Position numbers and translations under genes: made by a program. Below are positions 46,565 to 63,454 of a stretch of 64,000 nucleotides of DNA, piece by piece. The stretch spans positions 2,674,855 through 2,738,854 of the forward strand of contig BROE01000025.1 in the NCBI GenBank assembly GCA_036571765.1. Reading direction: 5' to 3'. Within the stretch, counting starts at the first letter, position 1. Every line of letters starts with the position of its first letter. The notes beneath the pieces were generated by a model, which had not been told where the DNA came from, did not search any database, and saw nothing but the letters and a program-made list of their open reading frames with translations. The stretch comes from Plecoglossus altivelis (taxonomy: Eukaryota > Chordata > Actinopteri > Osmeriformes > Plecoglossidae).

Positions 46565-49500
46565 ATGTTTGAAACCGGAGGGATCCTACTCGTCCTTCTT
46601 GACATAATCTGTCTAATCCTCGGTATGTAACCGGCTCACGTGTGTGGCCAAAACACGTTGACGTTGATTAAGCGTTGACGTTGATTATGTTTCTTACTTA
46701 AAGTTTGGGTATGTATTTGGTGTATTTATTTTTTATGCCATGTAGGAAAAGCCCAGATGAATCAAACGGTAGGTTTGACACTACCTCTCCCGTCTGCACC
46801 TTGACCCTTGCCCTGATAATAATAATAATGATCATGAATGATCGAACTATTTACTTGATTCAATCCTCCAGTTTGAATATATGTCAGAGAGATAGTAAGA
46901 GCTATTAAGAGAGTACGGTATAATTGTAGAGAATAAAGAAAGGGTTTTTAGATGTTATTTTGACCGCAACATACAGCGATTTGTCTTGTATTTTCAACAT
47001 AGCATTCTACAGTTGTCCCTACTCTGCAAACACAGTCTTTCATCTTGGACTACATCCAACTGACAGATTTCTGTTTTAGAAGCGAGACAGTCAGATTGTC
47101 CACAAGCAGAAGCTGTGAGTAGTTCGATGACTCAGCTCCTCAACGCCTCAGACTGGAATTGGTTTCGCCGTCGGGCTCGTTCTGCTCCTACCAAACGAAC
47201 ACATCGCTCTCTGAGTCAATCCCACAAAAACCTGCGTCATTCCTTTGTAACGGAGCCCCTACAGCAAGTCTCTGTCCCGTGTTGTAAAATCCTTCTCCGA
47301 GGGTAACAGGCTCGCGTTCCCCTCCACCCCAACGCCGTTGCCATCGACGAGCAGACGATAAACGAGTTACAATGCTCAACAATGCTCTCCACACTCCTGA
47401 AAGGGCACGTCGGTTTAATGAGAAGCCTGTGACCGCCTTATAACTCACTTAGCCTGGCAACCACAGACGGGCTGGTAGAGGAATCGGCCTAACTTGGGAG
47501 AATCAAGATTAAGTTGGACTCTTCTATTGGGTCGACTAGATAAGTAATTGAACCATTACTTATACATTTCGTAATTCTAGGGAGGATTCCGTGACACAAG
47601 GTTCACTGTTAGGAGAGGAAGTTGGGTTAAGAGAAACTGTTGATGTGTTTAGAAAGTGCCAGTCCGCCTTCCTTTTTTAAATAAACTGTCATTAGAGTCC
47701 TTCGGGATGATCATGATTATCGTGGCTGAATAGAGAACTTCATGCGCTGGCACATTGTGGGATAGGACAGAGGTGAGGAACATTCCGGGGACACAGTTGC
47801 GCATCAGCTTTTCTTACCATATCAACCAAGCTCCCTCTTCAGGAAAGTCGTTATCGTTTGTGAGTTACACTGAAAGACAAACATGCCGGTAGATGAAGAT
47901 TAGCGACTCATTTATGGACCGTATCTTGTTATTCAACTTTGCCGTCTTAAGTACGCAATAAATGTCCTGACTCATATACTTAATCTTCCTCTCCCTCATC
48001 CCACCCTTCCCTCCCTCCAGCCGCCCTCCCCTTTGCCATCCTCACCCCTCAACACAACCCGTTCAAACGAGGCTTCTTCTGCAATGACGAGTCCATCAGA
48101 TACCCTTTCAAGGAGGACACCATTTCCTACCAGCTCCTGGGCGGCGTCATGATCCCGTTCACCGTCATAGTGGTGAGTCGCCTCCTCCCGCACTCACCGT
48201 CTAGTTCCTGCGTCCACATCCGCCGGGACGCTGCACGCTCCTTCCACGCCGGTCCGAAACGTCAGACGCCTCGCGTCGCCACGAAGATGATTCGTCTTGA
48301 ATTCGCAGTGATTTTCTTTCTCGCACAATAGTTGAAAGCGCTAACGACGTTTGCTCCTCAGTCTGTCCCTTCGACGGGCGTTGCTAAGCGACGCCCCTCT
48401 GTGACCCGGGGGACTTTTCTGTGCGTGACTCGGTCTGGTCTTGTTTTTTTTCTAAAGATGGTCTGTGGAGAATGCCTCACTGTTTACCTGAACCGCCTGA
48501 AGATCAGTTCCCAAGCCCTGGGGGCCTCCTATGTGTCCACCATCTACAAGGCTGTGGGCAGCTTCCTGTTCGGGGCGGCCGCTAGCCAGTCGCTGACAGA
48601 CATCGCCAAGTACTCCATTGGCCGGTTGCGGCCTCACTTCCTGGCCGTGTGCAAGCCCGATTGGAACAAAATCGACTGTACGGCAGGGGGCGGATATGTG
48701 GAGAACTTCACCTGCGCTGGAGACCCCACCATGGTGGACGAGGCCAGGTAGGGGAACTGTCGTAAACCGTAACTGCACAACTATTCAGGAATAATGTGAG
48801 ACCTATTCAGGAATAACGTGAGGCCTATTCAGGAATAATGTGAGGCATATTCAGGAATAACATGTGGTGTATTCAGGAATAACGTGAGATGTATTCAGGA
48901 ATAACGTGAGGCATATTCAGGAATAACATGAGGTGTATTCAGGAATAATGTGAGGCCTATTCAGGAATAACGTGAGGCGTATTCAGGAATAACGTGAGGC
49001 CTATTCAGGAATAACGTGAGGCGTATTCAGGAATAACGTGAGGCCTATTCAGGAATAACATGAGGCCTATTCAGGAATAACAAGGCGTATTCAGGAATAA
49101 CGTGAGGCCTATTCAGGAACAACGTAAGGCGTATTCAGGAATAACGTGAGGCCTATTCAGGAATAACGTGAGGTGTATTCAGGAATAACGTGAGGCGTAT
49201 TCAGGAATACAACTCCACCTTGGTGACACACTCAAGGGACAGACTACTAGAGAGTACTGCACTTTACTTGGATGGTCAGGATCAGACTCACCTTTGTTGG
49301 ATAACCAGGGGTACAGTCTTTTAGCGGAGGTGTGGGGATATATAGGAATGAACATCTTGACTAACAGGGAAATATAGCGACAGGAATGTTAAAGAACCAA
49401 CTCTTACCTTGTTACAGGCGGAGTAAGGAATGTATGGTTGTCTTATTGCTATCAGATGCATGTTTTAAATCCTCTCTCTCTCCCTCTCTCACCCTCTCCC

Positions 49501-50365
49501 TCTCCCTCTCTCTCTCTCTCCCTCTCTCTCCCTCTCTCTCCCTCTCTCTCCCTCTCTCTCTCTCCCTCTCCCTCTCTCTCTCTCCCCCCCAGAGTCTCCT
49601 TCTTCTCCGGTCATTCCTCTTTCTCCATGTACTGCATGCTGTTTCTGGTGGTGAGTACGACAGCTCAGAGCATTGTGAGGGTCGGGGTCCACACTCTGTA
49701 GTCTCAGGGAGTCTAACTCGCTCATGTGTACCCTGTAAAGGTATGGGAGGTGACGGTGATGTAGTAGTGTGTGGACTCTTACGTGATGTGTATGCCGGTG
49801 TTCAGATATAGCGTGCAGTCTTAACAAGTGTGTGCATGTGTGTGCTGGTAGCTGTACATCCAGGCCCGGCTGCAGGTGCGCTGGGCGAGGCTGCTGCGGC
49901 CCACGGTCCAGTTCTTCCTGCTGGCCGCAGCCGTGTACGTGGGGCTGTCCCGGGTGTCGGACTACAAACACCACTGGAGCGACGTGCTCACCGGCCTGCT
50001 GCTGGGAGCCCTGGTGGCCATACTGACGGTGGGGCACACCACAAGATGCGTGGGGGGATAAGATAACGATGATGATAATAATCATAATAATGACACGTGG
50101 CACAGGGGAGGATTTCAACATGCACTGCTGGTCTGCAGACCTCTTGGTCTGTAGTCACACAATCAAACCAGTGACCCGGCCCACTCAATCTCTGCCCAAC
50201 TCCTTCTCTCCCTCCTTCTCCCTCTCTCCCTCCCAGGTTGTCTGTGTGTCTGACTTCTTCAAGCAGTCCATCCAAGTGGCGGAGGCGGAGGAGGTGGACG
50301 GGCAGTCCCACACTAGTTTACAAGATAATCCGTCCAACGGAAACCACTACGGAAGCACGGACTAG
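46565..50365 (+). CDS. plpp1: Phospholipid phosphatase 1 / lipid phosphate phosphatase (6 exons)
   Basis: A six-pass membrane enzyme of the LPP/PAP2 family whose outward-facing active site dephosphorylates lysophosphatidate, phosphatidate, ceramide-1-phosphate and S1P. Exons 46565-46622, 48021-48172, 48458-48747, 49593-49650, 49852-50028 and 50237-50365 are in phase, giving 287 aa (human 284-285). The catalytic motifs are complete: C1 KYSIGRLRP (121-129), C2 SGHS (172-175, phosphate-contacting His174) and C3 [13 protein letters not shown] (219-231, nucleophile His227). NFT in the C1-C2 loop is the usual N-glycosylation sequon. The tail ends [10 protein letters not shown], like the mammalian GNHYPSN end. 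PLPP1 fits better than PLPP2/3, which share the core. No mutually exclusive second copy of exon 2, known in mammals, was recognised in intron 1. Confidence 0.9.
48783..49210. repeat. 22-bp minisatellite (CAGGAATAACGTGAGGCCTATT)
   Basis: About 20 tandem copies, core AGGAATAACGTGAGGC, in PLPP1 intron 3, beginning about 35 bp after the exon 3 donor. Units differ mainly at the CpG and at GCC/GCG/GTG. Confidence 0.95.
49470..49592. repeat. (TC)n tract leading into PLPP1 exon 4
   Basis: About 120 bp of pure pyrimidine (CTCTCTCC units) ending at the exon 4 acceptor. Confidence 0.9.
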
Positions 50366-50659
50366 AGCTCTGGTCACGTGGACCAAGCAGACAGCTAAAA
50401 GGAAGGCAGCTATACTGTATGTAAGCCACAAGTACTAGCCACACCCCTGGACTGTTTAAACAAGGACAAAGCTTCCTTTCTGATACCAGCCATCAGCCCA
50501 CAGAGGCGATGATGCTCATCCTTTAGCTCAGCGAGCTATCGCTGTCTCAGGTCTCGTGCTGTCTGGGTGGGCTTGTGGAGCTAGTGGAGGGTGGCGCTAC
50601 AGAGGCTGTTGGTCAGTTAATGGACTTCCAGGTGTGTAGGACATAATGGCTCGTGTGTC

Positions 50660-50679
50660 TGTGTGTCTGTGTGTATGTA

Positions 50680-50732
<53 letters not shown>

Positions 50733-51175
50733 GTGTGTGCTGGGCTATGGTAGACCCAACACCTGTCAATGAAAGATTCCCTCACATGGAAGCTGGGTGA
50801 GGTCATGAACTCAGAAATAATGTATTGACTGTTTATTCTCTGTATGTGCTGTGTACAGCGTGTATATAGTATATGTACTGTCTACATGTACTGCATATAT
50901 GTACTGTTGTATATACTCTGAATGCTGCCTTAGTCAACAATGCTGCTGCTACCTGCTCCAAATCTTCCCTGCAGAATCTGTGTCCGTGTGTGTCCGTGTG
51001 TGTCCGTGTGTGTCCGTGCGTGTCCGTGCGTGTCCGTGTGTGTCCGTGTGTGTGCGTGTGTGAATGAATGATGCTAGCAGAAGTAAGGAACTGTTTTGTA
51101 ACCGATTGTATAAAGATGTTTATATTGTTGATTGTCCTATTGTAAACCCTATTGACGGTGATTTGGGGGGGGGGG
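50660..51175. repeat. GT tracts, TGTCCG repeat and poly(G) in PLPP1 3' UTR
   Basis: A GT run at 50683-50740, an eight-copy TGTCCGTG array at 50980-51050 and a poly(G) run ending near 51180, all inside the probable 3' UTR. Confidence 0.8.
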
Positions 51176-51326
51176 GGGGGCTTTAAAAAAAAGACAATGA
51201 TAATGCCAATGAAAACGATGATATCATTCCATTTAGTGACACGTGTTCTGTGGGATGGGCGTTGGCATATTACCTGCTGCACCAGTGTGTTGGATCTGCA
51301 AGCTGGCTGAACCAGTTCAAACTTTG

Positions 51327-51332
51327 AATAAA
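51327..51332 (+). terminator. Poly(A) signal of PLPP1
   Basis: AATAAA followed by a T-rich stretch, about 960 bp past the stop codon. Confidence 0.55.
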
Positions 51333-53267
51333 GCTTGACTTTTTCTTTGCGAATACTAATGTGTAATTCATTAACAGGTTTGGGTGGAGTTCCCTAACAC
51401 TAAAAGTATGTCGTTGTTTAGGATACCACGCAGGGGACTGTATTGTTATCTAAGTTGTACCGTAGTGATGGAAACATCCCTTTTACATCCACTCTGCCAG
51501 TCTTTCAGTGCATTTCAGTGCATTTCCTCATTTCATCGAGGAGCCAGGAGAATCAAGATTGATATGATTCCTGCTGTCTGTCCAATCAGCTCTGAGCTCT
51601 GCTGAGCAAACAAAGAAGATCCTTGGCTAGACTACTTGATCCCATGACTGCTTGCAGAGAAGGATCTGATTTTTAAAACCACATCTGACTTTCACCTGCA
51701 GTAATCTAAAGTCCAACTGACACGGCTGGAGTGAGACTGGTTTCAAACACCAAATTGTGCTGACTAAAAATGTGCTCAGCATAGGCAAGGCTGTGTTATC
51801 GCAGAGGAAAGCTACAAGCCAAAGCAAAGTTTTGGTTCCACGCCTGCATGTTGCTTCGTAGAAAAACATCAAAGTGAAGCGAACGTTGTGGTCACTGTCA
51901 TCGACCGAACGTTTAAGCGTGTGGCTTTATCAAACAGGATGTGCAAAAGCTGTTGGGCAGAGAGAGAGAGACAGAGAGAGAGAGAGAGACAGAGAGAGAC
52001 AGAGAGAGACAGAGATAGAGAGATACAGAGACAGACAGAGACAGAGAGACAGAGAGAGGGGGGGGGGCGTGGTGTTTACCAATGTGTCCTGAGAGGACGT
52101 TTCTCTCTGTTCCTGTCAGGCTCGGTTCCCCATGTCCACAAGTTCTCGGTTCCCCATGTCCACAAGTTCTCGGTTCCCCTCCTGACTGATGACAAAGTCC
52201 CCAGACAGGACCGCTGCAGGTCCCTTCAGTCACGAGAGCCACTCTCCTTCAGACCTCAACAGCAGCCTCTATTTGTGGCACCTTGACATGGTATCAAACA
52301 GAAGTAGATTAGGAACTCGTGGGACAACGAAAAAAGGATTTCATCACGCGGTGCCGGTCAAAAACAGTTAGACAGTTGAGTCACACAATACTTATCTAGT
52401 ATTTCCAGTGAGTCCTGTCTTCCGACTGATGAGATGATAAAACTCTCTCTCAAATGTGCATGGTGGAGTCAATGTGTGGCCCTGGACAAATAAGGCAGTG
52501 CTTTGTTCTGTGTTCCCTGATGGCACAGGGCAGCTCAGTTGCAAACTGGTACGTGCAACATAGAGACAGACTTGTCACGGGTTGGGCAACAACAGTCGCG
52601 TTACCTCAACTCTTGGCTCGGGGTGCTTTCAGTCTGTGACCACGGGACAGGCCTGTGAGGAACCTCCCTCAGCTAGACTCGCCTCACGTCCAGGGGCCCC
52701 ACGTTCTGTTGGGGCCCCAGGAGGACAGGGGGGCCAGGGGGCAGTTCCTGGGTCCAGCAGCCTTCACTGTCTCTGCATCAATGACTCAGGATGTAGAGCA
52801 CTATTAAAACTCCTTTGAAACTAGGTTTGGCTAATGTTGTATTTACACAGGGATTGCACAAGAGGTTGTATTTCACAAGGTCTTATCAATTAAATTGACC
52901 GCATTAATGTCACGGTACCAAGCTGAGATTTCCAGTTTATTTGAGGTGAATGTGAGGCCATGGTGTTGGTCCTGTTACAATGCCCCTGGTGTAATCTCTT
53001 ACACAATAGCTTTGGATGACAGTCGCCATTAAAAGGCTTTCACTTTGCCTCACCACACAGGCAGCAATGACATAGAGAACTGCGGAGCTGAGTCTGTGGG
53101 CTAAAATTATAATGTTCTTTTATGACAGGGAAGTTTTTCTATTATAGCTTATTTTCAATGTAGTATTTGAAATGGCGAAGGAGTGTTTAGTTCTGCTTAT
53201 CGTATTGTAGTTTCCATCCTTCAGAGTGCATTTTGTGCGTTATACTCACATGGTCTGGGTCTTTATC

Positions 53268-53279
53268 GCCATCTGGTGG
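53268..53279 (-). promoter_or_regulatory. CTCF-like motif between PLPP1 and ATP5F1A
   Basis: The reverse strand reads CCACCAGATGGCGA, matching the CTCF core CCASYAGRKGGC at every position. It lies in the only wide gene-free interval in the right half, between segments whose human counterparts are on different chromosomes. Confidence 0.45.
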
Positions 53280-53384
53280 TCATATTTGGAATTATATTAG
53301 TTAACATTTATTTGAGCAGATCAAAAGCCATGTCCAAATATATCAGAATTCTTCCATTTTGGTCCCCGGAAATCCGTGTATAAT

Positions 53385-53700
53385 TCGTTCTTTCAATTTT
53401 CAATCGGTGAACCAAGAACGATTTGTTTATACGTCATCTAATTGAGCAACCATGAAACGATAAACGATGCATTTTTGTTATTCCATTGAGAAACGAAAAA
53501 TCAATTCGAAAATACTTTCCGCTGGCCGAAAATCGTTTTTGAACTTTTGTTTTTATGACCCGGATGTTTTCTGACCCAAATGTCGTACATTTCAATTGAA
53601 ATAACAAATGAATAGTTTCTCAATTTCATAACCGAAACGAATAGTTTTTGGTTTATACATTGAAAAATGAAAGAACCAATGATACAACGGATGATTCAAA
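53385..53700. mobile_element. AT-rich fold-back (MITE-like) repeat
   Basis: Sequence near 53388-53460 (TTCTTTCAATTTTCAAT, AACCAAGAACGATT, AATTGAGCAAC) recurs inverted near 53600-53680 (reverse complement TTCTTTCATTTTTCAAT, AACCAAAAACTATT, AATTGAGAAAC) in the same order. Further copies of ATTGAGAAAC lie between. This imperfect long inverted repeat without coding capacity suggests a degenerate MITE. Confidence 0.5.
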
Positions 53701-54305
53701 TGAATGGTCGTTTTTACGCATCCGCTGAGATAAAAAATGCCCTATTCACTTGAATCATGTGGTTGGAGCAGGCAAACATCGAAATCAGACAGTAGAGTGG
53801 GTTCCCTGAAGACCAGGGTTGATTGACATGGATGTGAAACAAGTGTAGATATTTATAATTCAGTCATAAATGAGAATCGGGTCCGATTTCTTTTGTCCAC
53901 GAGCGCAGACTCCTTTATTATTAAACACACCACCACTCCAACCTTCCTTTCATTCTATATTCACACACAAAAAGGATCGATAAACCCTACTGGAATCCTA
54001 GATTGAACAGTACTTTTGAAGTTCAGCAATAACTGCCACAGATGACACAGTATTTAGTTCTATGGGCAGCTGAATGAAACAACCATCTTATGAAACTGAC
54101 TTCCCCCCCCCCCCCTTTGAATCAATATTTCTCATCACAAATGAAAACCATTCCAAATTGTAGCACGTTTCTAAACTTTCATCTCAGCTCCTCAAACCTC
54201 ACGTTGCTAAGAAAAGGACCCATCACTACCCAAACCCCACGACCCTGCATCTCTGACCAGAACACGACCTGAAGAACTTTCCAGCACAGGATGGGTGGAA
54301 AACAT

Positions 54306-54311
54306 TTTATT
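54306..54311 (-). terminator. Poly(A) signal of ATP5F1A
   Basis: TTTATT on the + strand (AATAAA on the gene strand), about 125 bp beyond the stop codon. Confidence 0.65.
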
Positions 54312-54433
54312 CTTCTTAGGAGAAATCTGTACATTGGAGCTTTGGTGGCCCTCAGTGTCACATACATAAGCACAGTGGAGACAGAGACAGGATGAGCAGG
54401 CTTAAGAGGACCAGGAAGCCAGTGGTTCACGCT

Positions 54434-58962
<4,529 letters not shown>

Positions 58963-59342
58963 TTTTGTCGGGGGGTGAAAGTGACCTGTCCTCCACAAGC
59001 TGCAAGGACCCTGTAGTGCTTTGCTGTGCTAAGTAATGACTGACTTCTTCTGTTTTATGTCAAAGCACGATCAAAGAATGGTTCTCCCAAAACATTACTG
59101 CCCCCTGCCGGAGAGGAGTCCTCGCTTTTTTTTCCACGGGTGCAACACTGCCTCCGTTCGCTTCGGAACTATAATTGCATAGCTATCTGTCGTCGATGCT
59201 TTGTGTCAACGAAGCAGCAGCTGTCAGTGTTCGGTAGCTACAGCCGCTTGAATGTAGCCTTAGCCAGGCAGGAGATTGAAACGGACCATCCGCATGGGCT
59301 ATTTTGTCTCTCAACACCCAGCGGCAAGATACGGATCCAAGG
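58963..59342. promoter_or_regulatory. Shared ATP5F1A/ARK2C divergent promoter region
   Basis: Only 380 bp separate the two start codons, so both 5' UTRs and promoters share this interval. It contains ACTGCCCCCTGCCGG (about 59096-59110) and no clear TATA box at a useful distance. The ATP5F1A start would lie left of centre and the ARK2C start right of it. Confidence 0.45.
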
Positions 59343-62300
59343 ATGGTTTTAGTGCATGTCGGATATCTGGTTCTACCTGTATTCGGCTCAGTAAGAAATA
59401 GAGGTATTTGTCTTTACTTCATTTTTAGCATCTACTTGTGCCCTGTTAATCTTAATATTCCACTGCAGCTGCTAGCTAACATCAGCCTGGCCGAAATTCT
59501 CGTAGCTAGCAAGCTAGCTAACGGTAGCTTACTGGCTAGTTAATCGTTCATTATTTTATCTTCGATGTGCCCACTGCTGGCTGACTAGCTATTAGCTCGA
59601 CGTTTACGCAAATAATACAATAGTAATATATTACGTCTGATGCAGGATGGTACTGTTATAAGCGCCACCTAAATGGCCAGTTTTATTCGAGCGTTTGAAG
59701 GTTAATGTTAGCCAGTCAGCTAACATTAGCTTTCCTGCTGCTGTGCTGGTTAGCCAGCTAGCAGCAGTGCTCGAAAGTCAGGGGGAAGCTGTTTTTGCTA
59801 ATCCCTGGATGATGTCATTTGAAGATCACAAGCTAGCAAGCTAACACAAATAGCTAACGCTTGCCAAAAAAAAAAAAAAAAAAAAACATTCGTTAACGTC
59901 CCTGTACCGATAAAATGTTCGCCGCTGAAATTCATAATGTAAATATATATGATAAAGCGGAATATAACCGGTTGGCCGATTGGGAAAAGCAAGTGACAGG
60001 AATGAATTCCTGACCAAACACGTCGTAATGAAATGTCAAATAGCAGCAAGGATGTTTCTCCAATTGGCGTCTCCCTGTCAGCAAAGCTAAACATGGTAAA
60101 CAACACCCATGACTACCCAGCTACAGTGTAATATATTAATTTCATACAGTGGCATCAATGATTTCATTGTGCTTTTATTTCTGTTCTTATTTCCTGTTTC
60201 ATAGTATCGAGGCTGGCTCTACATTCTGCATTTATCAGATCTTTGTCGTCCCCCCCCCGTCCCCCCCCATTGTGTAGCTAATGATCATCTGCTGCTGTGT
60301 GGTGTGGCGTGCCCTCTGCCTTGTTCTCCGCATTTAGCTGTATTGTGAATCCTTTCTTCATTTCCTCTTTCCATCCGAAGACGACACATTGGTATTAAAA
60401 AGCACTCCCCGGGAATGTTTTCAGCCAATAGAGTATTTCCATGTGAAACAGACCACAAAAAAAAACAACACAAATTGCTAACACCTATAGCAGAGCACCC
60501 TTTGTCTATATTTGTGTCAAGTTGCTGTAGAGTTAACCCATTCTAGTTCTGTAGAGTCAAATGAATGTCATTGTGTACCCCCATCCAGTCTTAACAGACA
60601 ACATGCTGTAAATTCCTGTAAAGTGGATACATTTTGCATGAACTAAAATTTTGCACTGCGTTGTTGAACACCAGTTTTTGGCCCTCCCCCATTTTCCTTC
60701 ACTTAAGATGCATTGTACAAGCCGTGACAATTTATTTGGGGAAAAAATTGCACTTCAAGCTGTTTGTAAGTCATTCCAAAAATGACTGTCATGGTTTATC
60801 TAACTGGACATGACAACCCCTTAGTAGTTTGCCTGTAAATGAGGCTGTACTCAAAGGAAATTATATCAAATAAAATACAAGAATTGGACCCCCCAAAAAA
60901 ACAACTAAGGTACAATGCACCTGAGCACAACCTATCATGACTGTCTACATGTTTAACCCTCTTTCCTCTGTAAGATCGAGGCCAGTGAAACCCACTGAAC
61001 ACTCAGGCCCACTGGTGCCAAAACACATGAATGTAGGCAAACACTTAGCAAGCAGACACACACTGGTGGTTCATAACTTTTCCCCAAACCCTCCCCATTA
61101 ACAAAAAGTACAAAATGCTATCCATTTCACAGGGATGACTATCTCCTGCACTGCTCCAGTAAATCCTTTTTAATAGAATAACAAATACGTCTCTATAGTT
61201 TGGTTGTGGTCTCTCTGTTTCTGGTAATAGTTTCTCTCGATGCATGGTCACATTTTGATTCATGATTTTTGTTGTTGTTATTGTTTCTGTTTGAATTAAT
61301 TTGTTGTTATTTCTTTTTTTCTTTTTTTTTTTTACATTGAATCGTAAATTCCAATGTAATCTTTCTGTAGAAAAGATGTGCCCAGCTGTACTGTAATCAT
61401 GTGCTATAGCAAACACGCCTTCTCATTGGATGCTGCATTTGTTCTTTTTAACCCTCAATGAAGCATGGTGGGTCTTGCCTTAAGCCTGTTGTTTATTTTT
61501 GTTGCATGATATTTATTATTATAGGGTACTATCACAACAAACCAAAAAAAAAAAAAAACGAATTCCACATATATACTAATATTTTTCAATAAAGAATATA
61601 GTATTTTTCCTAACCTTCAGTGTGCTTCTTGCTGATTTCCATTTATTGCCTTTCCCCTGCCCTCGTCCCTACCTGTCCCCCCTCCCTCTCTACACCTTCA
61701 CCCCAGCCACCTCCTCTCCTGTGTCCAAGATAGACTGTTTCCACTGCTCTCATCACTAGACCTGAGTCTATCTGCTGTCATCCATGGTGACTGTCTTTAC
61801 CGGGACACTTGAAAGTGCTGTGCGCTAAACAGGCGGTGAATGCGTTGAGCCAAGTCGTCAACGACCAGCCTATTTTCTCGAATTTGGTCAAAGAAATTGG
61901 GTACGATACAAATCGTATCGATAACGGGAATATCAAATACATCTGTGAAATTGACTATCAGGAATCGTTGATTTATAATCAACAGGACGATTTATTGTAG
62001 CCACCGCACCTTTCAAGTCCTCCAAGCAAATGCAATGTAGACTGGCTATTCATGGTTTCTACAAGTTGTCTTCATCTGAACATTTGTTACGTAACTTTTT
62101 CACCCAACAAACCAGCCCGTTTCTAGGTGCAACAAGGCCCTGAAGAAAGGTCTAAGAGGCAGACTAGAGTTCGATTTGAAACTTCTCTTTTAATCTCCTT
62201 ACTCCACGGTTGAGAGGCTCCTCATGGCTCGCAGGCTAGATTAAACGCGAGGGATCAACGGGTATCTTTAAGGCGCTGATCTCTCGGCTGCGCCTGTGTA

Positions 62301-63454
62301 AATTGGAGCGTGGTATTAAACAGCAGGACAGTCGCTCTATGGAGCGAGAGCGGTAAGACGCTCTGCTTTGCTTCTTGGGAGACACCCGCTGCCGCCTCAG
62401 CTGCCAAATAGCTGCGGTTAGAGAGAGCATGAAAACCAGGGGAACGGAATGCGGTGCATTCTAGCTATTTCCCCTCAACTCTTCAGAAGGGAGGGTTTAG
62501 GGTTAGAAGCTCTGTAGAAACAGGAGAGAGAGATAGACTATATCACCGCATGAGTTTTCCCCACTTCTAGATGGTTCGACCGTGCTCGGAGAGTTGAAAA
62601 AGAAAGGGAGGGAGAGACGTTTTGTCCGATTTGGAGTATTGATTGAGTGAGGCTACACTTCACCCTTAACGACTATTTTATTCATTTTCAAGAAATAAGT
62701 CAATGGCAAAGGGACCAGGAATGCTATTCCACATATTATTTGGCGCTTTGCTACGCTAGGCCATCCTCCACACATAACAACACACAGAGTGGCTTGAAAC
62801 ACACTCCGGTAGGCACACGCTACCCTGATCCAGCCTTTTGCCGAGAAGACAGATACGCAGAGGTGAGGATCCCACCAGAGGGCCAAACTGATGGCAGAAT
62901 AAAAAATACCTTTTATTCACATAAAGCACATCCACACTGCACACAGGATTCACTCCATCCTGTCTCCCCCCCCTTCCTCCTCCCCCCTCACACTCTGAAG
63001 TGTGTTTTGTACTCTAGGTAAGAGGTAGGGCTTTCTGCAAAGATGACATCACAATTCACACAATTAATTCTACCTCTCGGCCCGCCCCCTCCTCTCCAGC
63101 AGTCTGATAGGCTCTCTCTCTTCCCACAGGATCCCACTTCAACAGGCAGCAGCAGCAACAACAGCACAGCCATGCTACCTCCTGCCGACACTTCCAGCTA
63201 GGTCCCCAGGCCCCGCTGCACATGGACTTCACTATGCCCCACCCAGGGCAGCCCCAGTCGGGTATCAACCCCCACCTAGCCCCCCCAGGCCACCAGCACG
63301 GCCCTCAGATCCACCCGCCCCTCAACCCCCTGCCCGCGCCCCAGTTCCAGGACCTCCCCACCCCGCCCTTCCTACCTCAGGCCTTACACCAGCAATACCT
63401 CCTCCAGCAGCAGATCCTCGAGGCCCAGCACCGACACATCTTGACCCCCTCCAG
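59343..63454 (+). CDS. ark2c: Arkadia-like E3 ubiquitin ligase ARK2C / RNF165, first two coding exons (continues past the window)
   Basis: ARK2C (RNF165, Arkadia2) is a nuclear RING E3 ligase that strengthens BMP-SMAD signalling, notably in motor-axon growth. Exon 1 (59343-59403) encodes MVLVHVGYLVLPVFGSVRNR, identical to my recollection of the human N-terminus. Exon 2 (63130-63454), joined in phase, encodes a polyQ-His stretch, HATSCRHFQLGPQ (human HATSCRHFHLGPP), FLPQALHQQYLLQQQILEAQ and AQHRHILTPSR. Exon 2 ends with a good donor (CCAG|GTACTG). The SIM-like region and the RING lie to the right of the window, so 128 codons are visible. In human, ARK2C and ATP5F1A are both on 18q21.1. Intron 1 is 3.7 kb. 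Confidence 0.93.
59404..63129 (+). other. ARK2C intron 1
   Basis: AT-rich unique sequence with a poly(A) run (59864-59886) and AT-rich runs with AATAAA-like hexamers around 61320-61600. A CpG-rich block at 61800-62000 is open on both strands, and a GC-richer block at 62230-62470 could be an alternative promoter or exon. No other protein-coding exon was recognised. Confidence 0.4.

Larger units (their letters stand above)
51333..54305. other. Gene-free DNA between convergent PLPP1 and ATP5F1A
   Basis: No open frame here resembles a known protein. The interval holds a CAGAGAGA tract (51959-52060), a short CCCCATGTCCACAAGTTCTCGG tandem pair near 52130, a fold-back repeat (53385-53700) and a CTCF-like motif (53268-53279). 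The rest is unique sequence. Confidence 0.5.

Noticed and set aside
46623..48020. A mutually exclusive alternative exon 2 in PLPP1 intron 1
   Set aside because: Known in mammalian PLPP1, so I looked for a similar PFxRGFFC-type segment, but found none between 46623 and 48020.
62647..63021. A 124-codon frame upstream of ARK2C exon 2
   Set aside because: The composition is not protein-like, there is no family similarity I recognise, and the real exon 2 begins downstream in another frame after a clear acceptor.
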